Assembly (NCBI RefSeq): GCF_051201625.1
Contig: NZ_CP179203.1
Span: forward strand, 1,984,001 to 2,048,000
Length of the DNA: 64,000 bases
Direction of reading: 5' to 3'
Origin: Shimia sp051201625
Lineage (GTDB): Bacteria; Pseudomonadota; Alphaproteobacteria; Rhodobacterales; Rhodobacteraceae
A model generated the notes under the pieces. The model was not told the DNA's origin and made no database searches. It worked only from the letters and a program-made list of their open reading frames with translations. Position numbers and translations under genes: made by a program. The first letter of the stretch is position 1, and each line of letters begins with the position of its first letter. Positions 63,045-64,000 of this stretch are shown here, piece after piece.

Positions 63045-63473
63045 ATGGCTTACGACAATGAGAACATTTTCGCAAAAATTCTTCGTGGTGAAATTCCAAG
63101 CGAAAAGTTGTACGAAGACACAGATACGTTCGTATTTATGGACATTATGCCAAGAGCTGATGGGCATTGTTTGGTGATACCGAAAACAAATTGCCGCAAC
63201 ATGTTTGATGCAAGCCTAGAGCAGTTGTCTGCTTGCCTAAAGACAGTTCAACTGGTGAGCCATGCAGTAATGCAAGCATTTGATGCTCAAGGCGTGACCG
63301 TACAGCAGTTCAACGAGGCAGCTGGTGGTCAAGAAGTATTCCACCTGCACTACCACGTCCTTCCAAGACACGAAGGCGTTGGATTGCGACCACCGGGCAA
63401 GATGTGTGATTTTGGTGTTTTGAAGCAGCATGCTGACATGATCCGAGCTGTTCTTTCTAATCCCGGTAGTTGA
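63045..63473 (+). CDS. HIT family nucleotide hydrolase
   Basis: 142 residues from the ATG at 63045 (GGAGGGAG upstream); a frame start at 62988 is not supported. The histidine triad is H100, H102, H104 in FHLHYHVLPRHEG. The N-terminal IFAKILRGEIPSEKLYEDTD and FMDIMPRADGHCLVIPK are typical of HinT/Hnt proteins that hydrolyse nucleoside phosphoramidates or AMP-conjugates. It is 73 bp downstream of acuI and may be in the same transcript. Confidence 0.94.
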   Translation: MAYDNENIFAKILRGEIPSEKLYEDTDTFVFMDIMPRADGHCLVIPKTNCRNMFDASLEQLSACLKTVQLVSHAVMQAFDAQGVTVQQFNEAAGGQEVFHLHYHVLPRHEGVGLRPPGKMCDFGVLKQHADMIRAVLSNPGS

Positions 63474-63551
63474 AGGTGCAACTCGCTTTCGTGATACATG
63501 ACGAAATATATGTTCACAGATTTTCCACGTATGACTTTTGGAGGCTAATCC

Positions 63552-64000
63552 ATGCTAGACATTGAATTCGTGCGTAGCCAGTTCCCGGCTTTTGGGGAGC
63601 CCTCGCTTCAGGGCGAGGCATTTTTTGAGAATGCGGGCGGCAGCTATGCTTGTGGCCAAGTTATTAATCGGTTGAACCGATTCTATCGGGAACGAAAGGT
63701 CCAGCCTTACGGACCCTACATGGCGTCTGAACTCGCAGGTGCTGAAATGGATAATGCTAGAGTACGACTTGCTGATTTGATGGGTGTCGATACCGACGAA
63801 GTGAGCTTTGGGCCTTCAACGACGCAGAACACATATGTTCTTGCACAGGCGTTTCGACAGTGGATGAAAACTGGGGACGCAATTGTCGTTACAAATCAAG
63901 ATCACGAAGCCAATACTGGGCCGTGGCGCCGATTGGCAGAGGATGGTATCGAAATCCGCGAGTGGTGCGTTGATCCCGAGACGGGCCATTTGAATCCAAC
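63552..64000 (+). CDS. Class V aminotransferase / cysteine desulfurase-like protein, partial
   Basis: Starts at the ATG at 63552 (SD GGAGG) and runs off the window; 149 codons are visible. The start reads IEFVRSQFPAFGEPSLQGEA and FFENAGGSYACGQVI, then YGPYMASELAGAEMDNARVR, VSFGPSTTQNTYVLAQAF and VVTNQDHEANTGPWRRLAED. This is the SufS/Csd-like fold-type I layout, with the substrate-site histidine in NQDHEANTGPW. The PLP lysine lies beyond the edge. Role unknown; proximity to the DMSP genes suggests sulfur or amine metabolism. Confidence 0.88.
   Translation, partial: MLDIEFVRSQFPAFGEPSLQGEAFFENAGGSYACGQVINRLNRFYRERKVQPYGPYMASELAGAEMDNARVRLADLMGVDTDEVSFGPSTTQNTYVLAQAFRQWMKTGDAIVVTNQDHEANTGPWRRLAEDGIEIREWCVDPETGHLNP

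Overview
The window reads as a stretch of a marine Roseobacter-group alphaproteobacterium (Rhodobacterales). The evidence is a DMSP gene pair (dmdA-acuI), many TRAP and Liv-type uptake systems, a circularly permuted two-piece tmRNA gene whose tag ends AMAVAA, a SspB-alpha ClpXP adaptor, and housekeeping genes in the order purM-purN-rnd, sufE, DUF4169-RHH, fumC-sspB. No rRNA or CRISPR array is visible.

Layout. 1-4.4 kb: TRAP small permease (cut by the window edge), its binding protein and a GMC oxidoreductase, divergent from an IclR regulator. 4.8-6.3 kb: an isolated DUF6880 protein. 6.5-17.6 kb: a compact ten-gene operon on the minus strand, divergent from a LysR regulator. It encodes a complete Liv-type ABC importer, a class III aminotransferase, a BKACE enzyme, a GNAT acetyltransferase, a deacetylase-fold hydrolase and the D-glutamate enzymes DgcA and DgcN. 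18.8-27.5 kb: assorted metabolic and stress genes separated by long AT-rich gaps. 27.6-34.2 kb: two complete TRAP importers of different classes around one isocitrate-lyase-superfamily enzyme, with two decayed catabolic genes directly upstream. 35-42 kb: tRNA-Asn, a metallo-beta-lactamase-fold hydrolase, an EnvZ-like kinase and an RND efflux pair.

42-49.7 kb looks like accessory DNA. It starts with an array of AACAGGGAA motifs, four of them spaced exactly 21 bp apart, then holds isolated transporter, oxygenase and DUF1254 genes with degenerate intergenic sequence. It ends in a DUF3489-DUF2924-large serine recombinase module, whose recombinase carries a one-base frameshift, next to a CAT-anticodon tRNA. 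49.9-57.4 kb is housekeeping: purM, purN, rnd, sufE, fumC, sspB and ssrA. The 3' half of a tRNA-Phe is fused to the end of fumC.

58-64 kb is a DMSP locus: a FadR/GntR regulator with two matching operator boxes, then a plus-strand run DUF2182-DUF1326-DinB-dmdA-acuI-HIT and the start of a class V aminotransferase. The three uncharacterised genes are translationally coupled to dmdA, which makes them the best candidates in the window for an undescribed accessory function. The LysR-controlled operon at 6.5-17.6 kb is the best candidate for an undescribed catabolic pathway.
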